64,000 nt of DNA from Symbiodinium natans (GCA_905221605.1 CAJNDS010001668.1:363906-427905), one strand, 5' to 3'. Shown: positions 24,472-36,656, numbered from the stretch's first letter. Numbers and translations: made by a program. The notes: a model not told the origin generated them from the sequence alone.

Positions 24472-25223
24472 GGTTTAGAGTTTAGGGTTTAGGGTTCGGG
24501 GTTTAGGGTTTAGGGTTTCGGGGGCGCATCAGGCGCTTCGCTATTGGACGACTGCGGCCGGGGATGCGCGACCCAATCAGTCATCTGGGACTTTCGAGCG
24601 AGAGCTGAGCCTCTTCTGAGTCACTGGCCATGCGCCGCGCATTCGGCTACTATCTTCACCGGTGCGCCGTCCTCTTGGAGGTTTAGGCTGCGGTTTAGGG
24701 GCTTTTGGGGTTAAAAAGGTGTTCAGCCTCTGCAAGTCTTCGAGAGCCTCAACCTCTCAACAGGTTCCCTAACCCTAAACCCTAAACCCTAAACCCTAAA
24801 CCCTAAACCCTAAACCCTAAACCCTAAACCCTAAACCCTAAACCCTAAACCCTAAACCCTAAACCCTAAACCCGAAACCCCTAGAGCCCTAAGCCCCAAA
24901 CCCTGCAGCCCGGAACTCCGTCAAACCACCCCAACAGCTGCCCCCGAAGCTCTAAGACGCACACCCCTAAGTCCCTAACACCCTAAGTCCCTAAACCCTA
25001 AAACCCTAAACCCTAAACCCTAAACCCGAAACCCTAAACCCTAAACCCTAAACCCTAAACTCTAAACCAAAAACCATGTTTTGAGGGTTTCGTTGGGCCT
25101 AGGTGTTCTGCTTCAACAATGCCATTTCCGCTTGGGCGTCCGCGGGGCACTGGACGCAAGCGCTTGCTCTCCTGGATCGTTTGAGGCACCTCCAGGGTAC
25201 TTGCAGGTTCCGGGTACAGCAAT
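24472..25223. other. Spacer after PPR-1
   Basis: G-strand units at 24,470-24,520, then a repeat-free island at 24,525-24,690 without a convincing frame. A CCCTAAA tract runs at 24,766-24,873, and degenerate C-strand units continue to 25,070. The 65-codon ORF at 25,081-25,278 overlaps the following element and is not supported. Confidence 0.5.
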
Positions 25224-25357
25224 AGGGTTATGCTTGGGTTATAAGTACAGTTGTAGTTGGGTTATACTTGGGTTATAAGTACAGTTGTAATTGGGTGATA
25301 CTTGGGTTATAAGTACAGTTGTAATTGGGTTGCTAAGCACCATGAATCTCCAAGTAG
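25224..25357. mobile_element. MITE-like element, family 1, with internal triplication
   Basis: Three tandem copies of a roughly 38-bp piece (GGTTATACTTGGGTTATAAG, then TACAGTTGTAATT) precede ATGAATCTCCAAGTAG. The piece corresponds to the right half of the 456-579 element. The second copy is at 52,151-52,284. Confidence 0.6.
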
Positions 25358-25607
25358 GGCCTCCAGGGCTTGGGGTTTCGGAGAGCTTAGGGTTGAACCC
25401 CTCCCCAAACTCAAAGCCTAAAGCCCTAAAGCCCTAAACCCCAAACCCCAAGCAGCCCTGAAAGTGAAAACCCCGTACACGGCCGGACCACGCTAGTTCC
25501 ACAAACCTCATCCCGAACCAGTCGCGGGCGTGTTTGAAGATCAGGGTTTAGGGGCTTGCCTCAACCCTGAACCCTGAACTCCAGCTAAGGGTGGTGGGTT
25601 TATGGGA

Positions 25608-25683
25608 ACCCTAAACCCTAAACCCTAAACCCTAAACCCTAAACCCTAAACCCTAAACCCTAAACCCTAAACCCTAAACCTCT
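25608..25683 (-). repeat. Telomere-like CCCTAAA tract abutting module M1
   Basis: Ten perfect heptamers run directly into TCTCCTACTATATATATTT. The same junction is seen at 30,445, 36,729 and 52,610. Confidence 0.92.
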
Positions 25684-25711
25684 CCTACTATATATATTTA
25701 AATGTTAAACC

Positions 25712-26148
25712 CCTTCGTGGATTTGGGCACAAACCTTCGTGGATTTGGGCACAAACCTTCGTGGATTTGGGCACAAACCTTCGTGGATTTGGGCACAAAC
25801 CGGCCTCGAAGGGCCAGGGTTCAGGTTTTTCAACGCTTTTCGCCGGCGTCGGGGGGCCAGGGTTCAGGTTTTTCACGGGATTTGTGCCCAAATCCACGAA
25901 GGTTTGTGCCCAAATCCACGAAGGTTTGTGCCCAAATCCACGAAGGTTTGTGCCCAAATCCACGAAGGCCATGAACATTATAAAGGTTCGAGGCTTCGTG
26001 GATTTGGGCACAAACCTTCGTGGATTTGGGCACAAACCTTCGTGGATTTGGGCACAAACCTTCGTGGATTTGGGCACAAACCTTCGTGGATTTGGGCACA
26101 AACCTTCGTGGATTTGGGCACAAACCTTCGTGGATTTGGGCACAAGCC
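25712..26148. repeat. 22-bp repeat arrays in direct-inverted-direct order
   Basis: The unit CTTCGTGGATTTGGGCACAAAC occurs 4 times forward (to 25,800), 4 times inverted (25,882-25,969) and 7 times forward (25,994-26,148). The spacers are an 80-bp GGCCAGGGTTCAGG piece and a 25-bp GCCATGAACATTATAAAGG piece. A transcript could pair the inverted block with either direct block. Copy counts elsewhere are 4-4-6 (M2), 4-4-7 (M3) and 4-3-7 (52.6 kb). Confidence 0.93.
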
Positions 26149-27603
26149 GGCCTCGAAGGGCCAGGGTTCGGGTTTCTCAACGTTTTTCATCGAAGTGTTT
26201 TTCTTGGTTTTTCAGGTGGTCCACGGGTTGTTTAGCTTTTTCTCAGGCGGGGGGGCTCCAGGGTTCAAGCTTTTCACTGTTTTTTTTTTCACGGGCTGGA
26301 GGGGCCAGGGTTCGGGATTTTCACTGGCTCCTCGAAGGGCCGGGGTTCAGGTTTTTCACTGGCTTTTCAGGTTTCCTACCGGTTGTTTAGCTTTTTCGTA
26401 GGCGTGGGGGCTCCAGGGTTCAAGTTTTTGGTTTTTTTTTTTTCACGGGCTGGAGGGGCCAGGGTTCAGGATTTTCACTGGCCCCTGGAAGGGCCGGGGT
26501 TCAGGTTTTTCACTGGTTTTGAGTGTTGTTCGAGGGAGGGTTGGGGAAAATTCGAGCCCTCGCAGGACCAGGGTTCAGGTTTTTCACGGGCGGGCTCGGG
26601 GGGCCAGGGTTCAGGTTTTTCACTGGCGTCGGGGCCCCAGGGTTCAGGATTTTTGAGGTTTTTCATGGGTGGGCTCGAGGGGCCAGGGTTCAGGTTTTTC
26701 ACTGGCGTCGGGGCCCCAGGGTTCAGGATTTTTGAGGTTTTTCATGGGCGGGCTCGGGGGGCCAGGGTTCAGGCTTTTCACTGGCGTCGGGGGCCCCAGG
26801 GTTCAGGATTTTGAGGTTTTCCGGGGGGCCAGGGTTCAGGTTTTTCACTGGCGTCGGGGCCCCAGGGTTCAGGATTTTTGAGTTTTTTCATGGGCGGGCT
26901 CGGGGGGCCAGGGTTCAGGTTTTTCACTGGCGTCGGGGTTTTCACGGGCCGGAGCCCCAGGGTTCGGATTGTCACCGTTTTTTTCGACGGGCTTGAGGGG
27001 CCAGGGTTCAGGTTTTTCACTGCACGGGCTCGAGGGGCCAGGGTTCAGGATTTTCATTGGCGTCTCGAAGGGCCAGGGTTCAGGTTTTTCACTGGCTTTT
27101 CAGGTTTTCCACTGGTTGTTTAGCTTTTTCGTAGGCGTGGGGGCTCCAGGGTTCAAGTTTTTCACTGTTTTTTTTTTTTTCACGGGCTGGAGGGGCCAGG
27201 GTTCAGGATTTTCACTGGCCTCTCGAAGGGCCAGGGTTCAGGTTTTTCACTGGTTTTCTATGTTTTCCACCGATGGTTCAGTTTCTTCGTAGGCTTGGGG
27301 GCTCCGGGGTTCAGGTTTTCGTGTTTTTTTTTTTCACGGGCTCGAGGGGCCAGGGTTCAGGATTTTCACTGGTTTTTTTTTTTCACGGGCTCGAGGGGCC
27401 AGGGTTCGGGTTTTTCACTGGCGTCGAGGGGCCAGGGTTCGGTTTTTCACTGGCTTGGGAGACCTAGTAAGGACCTGAATTTTCCCCAACCCGCCCTCGA
27501 ACATCAAACTCAAGGTTTTCTCGGGCGTCGGGGCCCCAGGGTTCAGGTTTTTCACTGTTTTTTTTCACGGGCTCGAGGGGCCAGGCTTCAGGTTTTTCAC
27601 TGG

Positions 27604-28470
27604 CGTCGGGGCCCTAGGGTTTAGGATTTTCACGGGCGGGGGCGTGCCTAAAACCACGAATGTGCTTAACATTTAAATTATTATGAGTAGGAGAGGGTTG
27701 AGGATCTTCAGGGGGTCGGGGCCCCAGGGTTTAGGATTTTCACGGGGTCGGGGCCCTAGGGTTTAGGATTTTCACGGGCGGGGGCGTGCCTAAAACCACG
27801 AATGTGCTTAACATTTAAATTATTATAAGTAGGAGAGGGTTGAGGATCTTCAGGGGGTCGGGGCCCCAGGGTTTAGGATTTTCACGGGGTCGGGGCCCTA
27901 GGGTTTAGGATTTTCACGGGCGGGGGCGTGCCCAAAACCACGAACGTGCTTAACATTTAAATTATTATAAGTAGGAGAGGGTTGAGGATCTTCAGGGGGT
28001 CGGGGCCCCAGGGTTTAGGATTTTCACGGGGTCGGGGCCCTAGGGTTTAGGATTTTCACGGGCGGGGGCGTGCCTAAAACCACGAATGTGCTTAACATTT
28101 AAATTATTATAAGTAGGAGAGGGTTGAGGATCTTCAGGGGGTCGGGGCCCCAGGGTTTAGGATTTTCACGGGGTCGGGGCCCTAGGGTTTAGAATTTTCA
28201 CGGGCGGGGGCGTGCCTAAAACCACGAATGTGCTTAACATTTAAATTATTATAAGTAGGAGAGGGTTGAGGATCTTCAGGGGGTCGGGGCCCCAGGGTTT
28301 AGGATTTTCACGGGGTCGGGGCCCTAGGGTTTAGAGTTTTCACGGGCGGGGGCGTGCCTAAAACCACGAATGTGCTTAACATATAAATTATTATAAGTAG
28401 GAGAGGGTTGAGGATCTTCAGGGGGTCGGGGCCCCAGGGTTTAGGATTTTCACGGGGTCGGGGCCCTAGG
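27604..28470 (+). repeat. 142-bp tandem repeat, six units
   Basis: Period confirmed from successive CGTGCCTAAAACCACGAA positions (27,643, 27,785, 27,927, ...). Each unit includes GGTCGGGGCCCTAGGGTTT, GTGCTTAACATTTAAATT and TATAAGTAGGAGAGG, i.e. one copy of the AT box. M2 has shorter runs near 32,270 and 34,360; the 54.5 kb copy has six units. Confidence 0.92.
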
Positions 28471-28910
28471 GTCCCCAAATGAAGGGGACCCAGGATCGGC
28501 CCGGGTCGCAGTTAAAAATGCGATTTTTTAGTACTGAAATCGACGGTTTTGGGTGGCCTCTCGTTTTCTGGATTTTTGGACCAAAACCAAACTTCACCGG
28601 TTTCAGGATTTCACGTTTTTTCAAGGTTTTTCAGAGTTTTTCAGTGTTTTTTAAGGTTTTTCAACGTTTCTCAGGGTGTTTCAGTGATTTTAGCCCTCTT
28701 TTTTTTCACGGGCTCGAGGGCCCAGGGTTCAGGTTTTTCATTGGCGTCGGGGCCCCAGGGTTCAGGTTTTTCACTGGTTAAGGCCTCGAGGCTCGAGGTT
28801 CACGGGCGTCGGGGCCCCAGGGATCAGGTTTTTCACTGTTTTTTTTCACGGGCTCGAGGGGCCAGGGTGCAGGTTTTTCACTGGGGGGGGGGGGGGTCCG
28901 ATTTTGGCTC

Positions 28911-28941
28911 CACACTAAGGTTTAAATTATTATAAGTAGGA
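28911..28941 (+). other. AT box at the start of the 29-bp array
   Basis: CACACTAAGGTTTAAATT, then ATTATAAGTAGGAG. The same box, in one or other orientation, marks the left end of every module (25,684, 30,449, 36,733, 52,613), every 142-bp unit, every 29-bp array start (33,141, 35,227, 55,830) and the 21-bp array at 42,717. It could be a terminal repeat, a promoter-like element or a recombination site. Confidence 0.7.
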
Positions 28942-30173
28942 GCTGAAGGGTTTTCCCAAACCCTTCAGGACCTGAAGGGTTTCCACGAATCCTTCAGGGC
29001 CTGAAGGGATTCCCCAAATCCTTCAGGGCCTGAAGGGTTTCCCGAACCCTTCAGGACCTGAAGGGTTTTCCCAAAGCCTGAAGGGTTTTCCCAAACCCTT
29101 CAGGGCCTGAAGGGTTTCCCCAAACCCTTCAGGGCCTGAAGGGTTTCCACGAACCGTTCAGGGGCTGAAGGATTTCCCCAAACCCTTCAGGGCCTGAAGG
29201 GTTTCCCCGAACCCTTCAGGGCCTGAAGGATTTTCCCAAACCCTTCAGGACCTGAAGGGTTTCCCCAAACCCTTCAGGACCTGAAGGGTTTCCACGAACC
29301 ATTCAGGGCCTGAAGGGTTTCCCCAAACCCTTCAGGGCCTGAAGGGTTTCCCCGAACCCTTCAGGGCCTGAAGGGTTTGGGGACCTGAAGGGTTTCCTCA
29401 AACCCTTCAGGGCCTGAAGGGTTTGCACGAATCCTTCAGGGCCTGAAGGGTCTCCCCAAACCCTTCAGGGCCTGAAGGGTTTCCCCGAACCCTTCAGGGC
29501 CTGAAGGGTTTTCCCAAACCCTTCAGGGCCTGAAGGGTTTCACCAAACCCTTCAGGGCCTGAAGGGTTTCCCCGAATCCTTCAGGGCCTGAAGGGTTTTC
29601 CCAAACCCTTCAGGGCCTGAAGGGTTTCCCCAAACCCTTCAGGGCCTGAAGGGTTTCCACGAATCATTCAGGGCCTGAAGGGTTTCCCCAAACCCTTCAG
29701 GGCTTGAAGGGTTACCCCGAACCCTTCAGGGCCTGAAGGGTTTTCCCAAACCCTTCAGGGCCAGAAGGATTTCCCCAAACCCTTCAGGGCCTGAAGGGTT
29801 TTCCCAAACCCTTCAGGCCCTGAAGGGTTTCCCCAAATCCTTCAGGGCCTGAAGGGTTTCCACGAACCGTTCAGGGTCTGAAGGGTTTCCACGAACCGTT
29901 CAGGGCCTGAAGGGTTTCCCCAAACCCTTCAGGGCCTGAAGGGTTTCCCCGAACCCTTCAGGGCCTGAAGGGTTTTCCCAAACCCTTCAGGGCCTGAAGG
30001 GTTTCCCCAAACCCTTCAGGGCCTGAAGGGTTTCCACGAACCATTCAGGGCCTGAAGGGTTTCCCCAAACCCTTCAGGGCCTGAAGGGTTTTCCCAAACC
30101 CTTCAGGGCCTGAAGGGTTTCCACGAACCGTTCAGGGCCTGAAGGGTTTCCCCAAACCCTTCAGGGCCTGAAG
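28942..30173. repeat. 29-bp palindromic repeat array
   Basis: The unit is CCTGAAGGGTTT, loop CCCC, AAACCCTTCAGG, G: a near-perfect hairpin repeated about 42 times. Loop variants are CCACG, CCCCG and TCCC. The array ends at GAAGGTCATGATCG. Related arrays are at 33,171-33,332, 35,257-36,460, 39,736-40,108 and 55,859-57,078. Confidence 0.93.
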
Positions 30174-30371
30174 GTCATGATCGAATATGCAACGACTGCC
30201 AGCAGAAAATACTGACGGGCGGAGTCGAAGGGAGGGACTGGGAACGCGGCTGTCTAGAGGAGAAGAGGATTAAAAAAAATTTCTAATGGTGTGGGACCCA
30301 ATGGGCGGGTGGGTATTCCCCTGTGGCCTTGAAAGCTGCTCAACTAGTGAATGCTTGGGCCAGAGATGCTG

Positions 30372-30444
30372 AACCCTAAACCCTAAACCCTAAACCCTAA
30401 ACCCTAAACCCTAAACCCTAAACCCTAAACCCTAAACCCTAAAC
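30372..30444 (-). repeat. Telomere-like CCCTAAA tract between M1 and M2
   Basis: Ten perfect heptamers. Equivalent tracts separate M2 from M3 (36,657-36,729) and follow M3 (40,305-40,418). Confidence 0.92.
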
Positions 30445-33400
30445 CTCTCCTACTATATATATTTAAATGTTAAACCCCTTCGTGGATTTGGGCACAAACC
30501 TTCGTGGATTTGGGCACAAACCTTCGTGGATTTGGGCACAAACCTTCGTGGATTTGGGCACAAACCGGCCTCGAAGGGCCAGGGTTCAGGTTTTTCACTG
30601 CTTTTCGCCGGCGTCGGGGGGCCAGGGTTCAGGTTTTTCAACGGTTTTGTGCCCAAATCCACGAAGGTTTGTGCCCAAATCCACGAAGGTTTGTGCCCAA
30701 ATCCACGAAGGTTTGTGCCCAAATCCACGAAGGCCATGAACATTATAAAGGTTCGAGGCTTCGTGGATTTGGGCACAAACCTTCGTGGATTTGGGCACAA
30801 ACCTTCGTGGATTTGGGCACAAACCTTCGTGGATTTGGGCACAAACCTTCGTGGATTTGGGCACAAACCTTCGTGGATTTGGGCACAAGCCGGCCTCGAA
30901 GGGCCAGGGTTCGGGTTTCTCAACGTTTTTCATCGAAGTGTTTTTCATTGGTTTTTCAGGTTGTCCACTGGTTGTTTAGCTTTTTCGTAGGCGTGGGGGC
31001 TCCAGGGTTCAAGTTTTTCACTGTTTTTTTTTCACGGGCTGGAGGGGCCAGGGTTCAGGATTTTCACTGGCCCCTCGAAGGGCCGGGGTTCAGGTTTTTC
31101 ACTGGCTTTTCAGGTTTTCCACTGGTTGTTTAGCTTTTTCGTAGGCGTGGGGGCTCCAGGGTTCGAGTTTTTCACTGTTTTTTTTTCACAGGCTGGAGGG
31201 GCCAGGGTTCAGGATTTTCACTGGCCCCTCGAAGGGCCAGGGTTCAGGTTTTTCACTGGTTTTGAGTGTTGTTCGAGGGAGGGTTGGGCGTCTCGAAGGG
31301 CCAGGGTTTCAGGTTTTTCATTACTTTTCGAGCCATCAAATATGTACGATTTGTTCCGTGACGTTTTGTCGTCGCTGGGCTTCTTTCAAACTCTCAAAAT
31401 GGCTCCAGGGTTCAGGTTTTTCACTGTTTTTTTTTTTTCACGGGCTCGAGGGGCCAGGGTTCAGGATTTTCACTGGCGTCTCGAAGGGCCAGGGTTTCAG
31501 GTTTTTCACTACTTTTCGAGCCATCAAATATGTACGATTTGTTCCGTGACGTTTTGTCGTCGCTGGGCTTCTTTCAAACTCTCAAAATGGCTCCAGGGTT
31601 CAGGTTTTTCACTGTTTTTTTTTTCACGGGCTCGAGGGGCCAGGGTTCAGGATTTTCACTGGCGTCTCGAAGGGCCAGGGTTCAGATTTTTCACTGGTTT
31701 TTTCAGGTTTTTCACTGGTTGTTCAGCTTTTCCATAGACGTGGGGGCTCCAGGGTTCAGGCTTTTCACTGTTTTTTTTTTCACGGGCTCGAGGGGCCAGG
31801 GTTCAGGTTTTTCACTGGCGTCGGGGGCCCAGGGTTCTTTTTTTCACGGGCTCGAGGGGCCAGGGTTCAGGATTTTCACTGGCGTCTGGAAGGGCCAGGG
31901 TTCAGGTTTTTCACTGGTTTTCTATGTTTTCCACCGATGGTTCAGTTTCTTCGTAGGCTTGGGGGCTCCGGGGTTCAGGTTTTCGTTTTTTTTTTTCACG
32001 GGCTCGAGGGGCCAGGGTTCAGGATTTTCACTGGTTTTTTTTTTCACGGGCTCGAGGGGCCAGGGTTCGGGTTTTTCACTGGCGTCGAGGGGCCAGGGTT
32101 CGGTTTTTCACTGGCTTGGGAAACCTAGTAAGGACCTGAATTTTCCCCAACCCGCCCTCGAACATCAAACTCAAGGTTTTCTCGGGCGTCGGGGCCCCAG
32201 GGTTCAGGTTTTTCACTGTTTTTTTTCACGGGCTCGAGGGGCCAGGCTTCAGGTTTTTCACTGGCGTCGGGGCCCTAGGGTTTAGGATTTTCACGGGCGG
32301 GGGCGTGCCTAAAACCACGAATGTGCTTAACATTTAAATTATTATAAGTAGGAGAGGGTTGAGGATCTTCAGGGGGTCGGGGCCCCAGGGTTTAGGATTT
32401 TCACGGGGTCGGGGCCCTAGGGTTTAGGATTTTCACGGGCGGGGGCGTGCCTAAAACCACGAATGTGCTTAACATTTAAATTATTATAAGTAGGAGAGGG
32501 TTGAGGATCTTCAGGGGGTCGGGGCCCCAGGGTTTAGGATTTCACGGGGTCGGGGCCCTAGGGTTTAGAATTTTCACGGGCGGGGGCGTGCCTAAAACCA
32601 CGAATGTGCTTAACATATAAATTATTATAAGTAGGAGAGGGTTGAGGATCTTCAGGGGGTCGGGGCCCCAGGGTTTAGGATTTTCACGGGGTCGGGGCCC
32701 TAGGGTCCCCAAATGAAGGGGACCCAGGATCGGCCCGGGTCGCAGTTAAAAATGCGATGTACTGAAATCGACGGTTTTGGGTGGCCTCTCGTTTTCTGGA
32801 TTTTTGGACCAAAACCAAACTTCACCGGTTTCAGGATTTCACGTTTTTTCAAGGTTTTTCAAGGTTTTTCAGAGTTTTTCAGTGTTTTTTAAGGTTTTTC
32901 AACGTTTCTCAGGGTGTTTCAGTGATTTTAACCCTCTTTTTTTTCACGGGCTCCAAGGCCCAGGGTTCAGGTTTTTCACTGGCGTCGGGGCCCCAGGGTT
33001 CAGGTTTTTCACTGGTTAAGGCCTCGAGGCACGAGGTTCACGGGCGTCGGGGCCCCAGGGATCAGGTTTTTCACTGTTTTTTTTCACGGGCTCGAGGGGC
33101 CAGGGTTCAGGTTTTCCACTGGGGGGTCCGATTTTGGTTCCACACTAAGGTTTAAATTATTATAAGTAGGAGCTGAAGGGTTTTCCCAAACCCTTCAGGG
33201 CCTGAAGGGTTTCCACGAACCCTTCAGGGCCTGAAGGGTTTCCCCAAACCCTTCAGGGCCTGAAGGGTTTCCCCGAACCCTTCAGGACCTGAAGGGTTTT
33301 CCCAAAGCCTGAAGGGTTTTCCCAAACCCTTCAGGTTCAGGTTTTTCACTGGTTTTGAGTGTTGTTCGAGGGAGGGTTGGGGAAAATCAGGGTTCAGGTT

Positions 33401-36400
33401 TTTCATTACTTTTCGAGCCATCAAATATGTACGATTTGTTCCGTGACGTTTTGTCGTCGCTGGGCTTCTTTCAAACTCTCAAAATGGCTCCAGGGTTCAG
33501 GTTTTTCAAAGTTTTTTTTTTTTCACGGGCTCGAGGGGCCAGGGTTCAGGATTTTCACTGGCGTCTCGAAGGGCCAGGGTTTCAGGTTTTTCACTACTTT
33601 TCGAGCCATCAAATATGTACGATTTGTTCCGTGACGTTTTGTCGTCGCTGGGCTTCTTTCAAACTCTCAAAATGGCTCCAGGGTTCAGGTTTTTCACTGT
33701 TTTTTTTTCACGGGCTCGAGGGGCCAGGGTTCAGGATTTTCACTGGCGTCTCGAAGGGCCAGGGTTCAGATTTTTCACTGGTTTTTTCAGGTTTTTCACT
33801 GGTTGTTCAGCTTTTCCATAGACGTGGGGGCTCCAGGGTTCAGGCTTTTCACTGTTTTTTTTTTCACGGGCTCGAGGGGCCAGGGTTCAGGTTTTTCACT
33901 GGCGTCGGGGGCCCAGGGTTCTTTTTTTCACGGGCTCGAGGGGCCAGGGTTCAGGATTTTCACTGGCGTCTGGAAGGGCCAGGGTTCAGGTTTTTCACTG
34001 GTTTTCTATGTTTTCCACCGATGGTTCAGTTTCTGCGTAGGCTTGGGGGCTCCGGGGTTCAGGTTTTCGTTTTTTTTTTTCACGGGCTCGAGGGGCCAGG
34101 GTTCAGGATTTTCACTGGTTTGTTTTTTCACGGGCTCGAGGGGCCAGGGTTCGGGTTTTTCACTGGCGTCGAGGGGCCAGGGTTCGGTTTTTCACTGGCT
34201 TGGGAAACCTAGTAAGGACCTGAATTTTCCCCAACCCGCCCTCGAACATCAAACTCAAGGTTTTCTCGGGCGTCGGGGCCCCAGGGTTCAGGTTTTTCAC
34301 TGTTTTTTTTCACGGGCTCGAGGGGCCAGGCTTCAGGTTTTTCACTGGCGTCGGGGCCCTAGGGTTTAGGATTTTCACGGGCGGGGGCGTGCCTAAAACC
34401 ACGAATGTGCTTAACATTTAAATTATTATGAGTAGGAGAGGGTTGAGGATCTTCAGGGGGTCGGGGCCCCAGGGTTTAGGATTTTCACGGGGTCGGGGCC
34501 CTAGGGTTTAGGATTTTCACGGGCGGGGGCGTGCCTAAAACCACGAATGTGCTTAACATTTAAATTATTATAAGTAGGAGAGGGTTGAGGATCTTCAGGG
34601 GGTCGGGGCCCCAGGGTTTAGGATTTTCACGGGGTCGGGGCCCTAGGGTTTAGAATTTTCACGGGCGGGGGCGTGCCTAAAACCACGAATGTGCTTAACA
34701 TTTAAATTACTATAAGTAGGAGAGGGTTGAGGATCTTCAGGGGGTCGGGGCCCCAGGGTTTAGGATTTTCACGGGATCGGGGCCCTAGGGTCCCCAAATG
34801 AAGGGGACCCAGGATCGGCCCGGGTCGCAGTTAAAAATGCGATGTACTGAAATCGACGGTTTTGGGTGGCCTCTCGTTTTCTGGATTTTTGGACCAAAAC
34901 CAAACTTCACCGGTTTCAGGATTTCACGTTTTTTCAAGGTTTTTCAGAGTTTTTCAGTGTTTTTTAAGGTTTTTCAACGTTTCTCAGGGTGTTTCAGTGA
35001 TTTTAGCCCTCTTTTTTTTCACGGGCTCGAGGGCCCAGGGTTCAGGTTTTTCATTGGCGTCGGGGCCCCAGGGTTCAGGTTTTTCACTGGTTAAGGCCTC
35101 GAGGCTCGAGGTTCACGGGCGTCGGGGCCCCAGGGATCAGGTTTTTCACTGTTTTTTTTCACGGGCTCGAGGGGCCAGGGTGCAGGTTTTTCACTGGGGG
35201 GGGGGGGGGTCCGATTTTGGCTCCACACTAAGGTTTAAATTATTATAAGTAGGAGCTGAAGGGTTTTCCCAAACCCTTCAGGGCCTGAAGGGTTTCCACG
35301 AACCCTTCAGGGCCTGAAGGGTTTCCCCAAACCCTTCAGGGCCTGAAGGGTTTCCCCGAACCCTTCAGGACCTGAAGGGTTTTCCCAAAGCCTGAAGGGT
35401 TTTCCCAAACCCTTCAGGGCCTGAAGGGTTTCCCCAAACCCTTCAGGGCCTGAACGGTTTCCACGAACCGTTCAGGGGCTGAAGGGTTTCCCCAAACCCT
35501 TCAGGGCCTGAAGGGTTTCCCCGAACCCTTCAGGGCCTGAAGGGTTTTCCCAAACCCTTCAGGGCCTGAAGGGTTTCCCCAAACCCTTCAGGGCCTGAAG
35601 GGTTTCCACTAACCATTCAGGACCTGAAGGGTTTCCCCAAACCCTTCAGGGCCTGAAGGGTTTCCCCGAACCCTTCAGGGCCTGAAGGGTTTGGGGGCCT
35701 GAAGGGTTTCCTCAAACCCTTCAGGGCCTGAAGGCTTTGCACGAATCCTTCAGGGCCTGAAGGGTCTCCCCAAACCCTTCAGGGCCTGAAGGGTTTCCCC
35801 GAACCCTTCAGGGCCTGAAGGGTTTTCCCAAATCCTTCAGGGCCTGAAGGGTTTCCCCAAACCCTTCAGGGCCTGAAGGGTTTCCCCGAACCCTTCAGGG
35901 CCTGAAGGGTTTTCCCAAACCCTTCAGGGCCTGAAGGGTTTCCCCAAACCCTTCAGGGCCTGAAGGGTTTCCACGAACCATTCAGGGCCTGAAGGGTTTC
36001 CCCAAACCCTTCAGGGCTTGAAGGGTTACCCCGAACCCTTCAGGGCCTGAAGGGTTTTCCCAAACCCTTCAGGGCCAGAAGGATTTCCCCAAACCCTTCA
36101 GGGCCTGAAGGGTTTTCCCAAACCCTTCAGGGCCTGAAGGATTTCCCCAAATCCTTCAGGGCCTGAAGGGTTTCCACGAACCGTTCAGGGCCTGAAGGGT
36201 TTCCCCAAACCCTTCAGGGCCTGAAGGGTTTCCCCGAACCCTTCAGGGCCTGAAGGGTTTTCCCAAACCCTTCAGGGCCTGAAGGGTTTCCCCAAACCCT
36301 TCAGGGCCTGAAGGGTTTCCACGAACCATTCAGGGCCTGAAGGGTTTCCCCAAACCCTTCAGGGCCTGAAGGGTTTTCCCAAACCCTTCAGGGCCTGAAG

Positions 36401-36656
36401 GGTTTCCACGAACCGTTCAGGGCCTGAAGGGTTTCCCCAAACCCTTCAGGGCCTGAAGGTCATGATCGAATATGCAACGACTGCCAGCAGAAAATACTGA
36501 CGGGCGGAGTCGAAGGGAGGGACTGGGAACGCGGCTGTCTAGAGGAGAAGAGGATTAAAAAAAATTTCTAATGGTGTGGGACCCAATGGGCGGGTGGGTA
36601 TTCCCCTGTGGCCTTGAAAGCTGCTCAACTAGTGAATGCTTGGGCCAGAGATGCTG
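30445..36656 (+). mobile_element. Composite satellite module M2, with internal re-duplication
   Basis: It begins as M1 does (box, 22-bp arrays 4-4-6, GGTTCAGG repeats, 142-bp units). After a short 29-bp array (33,171-33,332) it jumps back to mid-module sequence (GGTTTTGAGTGTTGTTCGAG, also at 31,259) and repeats about 2 kb before the full 29-bp array (35,257-36,460) and terminus. An insert with TCGAGCCATCAAATATGTAC and GTGACGTTTTGTCGTCGCTG occurs twice in each half; it is absent from M1. ORFs of up to 285 codons here read repeat units in several frames and are not supported as genes. Confidence 0.65.

Larger units (their letters stand above)
25684..30371 (+). mobile_element. Composite satellite module M1, inserted in telomere-like repeats
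   Basis: Order of parts: AT box (25,684-25,711); 22-bp arrays in direct, inverted, direct order (25,712-26,148); 30-50 bp GGCCAGGGTTCAGG-type repeats (26,148-27,600); six 142-bp units (27,604-28,470); unique block (28,471-28,700); more GGTTCAGG repeats and poly-G (28,700-28,896); AT box in the opposite orientation (28,911-28,941); 29-bp palindrome array (28,942-30,173); unique 200-bp terminus (30,174-30,371). CCCTAAA tracts abut both ends. Many ORFs up to 220 codons are open in several frames and on both strands, as expected when unit lengths are not multiples of three and lack stops. I do not consider them genes. No transposase or reverse transcriptase was seen. Whether this is one mobile element or a nested satellite block is undecided. 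Confidence 0.6.

Noticed and set aside
25688-26401. ORFs of 90-220 codons on both strands over the 22-bp arrays
   Set aside because: All frames are open through the same array on both strands; no start context or non-repeat domain supports any one of them.
28942-30173. CRISPR array
   Set aside because: Repeats are palindromic and contiguous with no unique spacers, and the context is eukaryotic.
30504-34369. ORFs of up to 285 codons rich in FRFFTG and GARVQ
   Set aside because: They read GGCCAGGGTTCAGGTTTTTC-type units in shifting frames; equivalent ORFs overlap in other frames.
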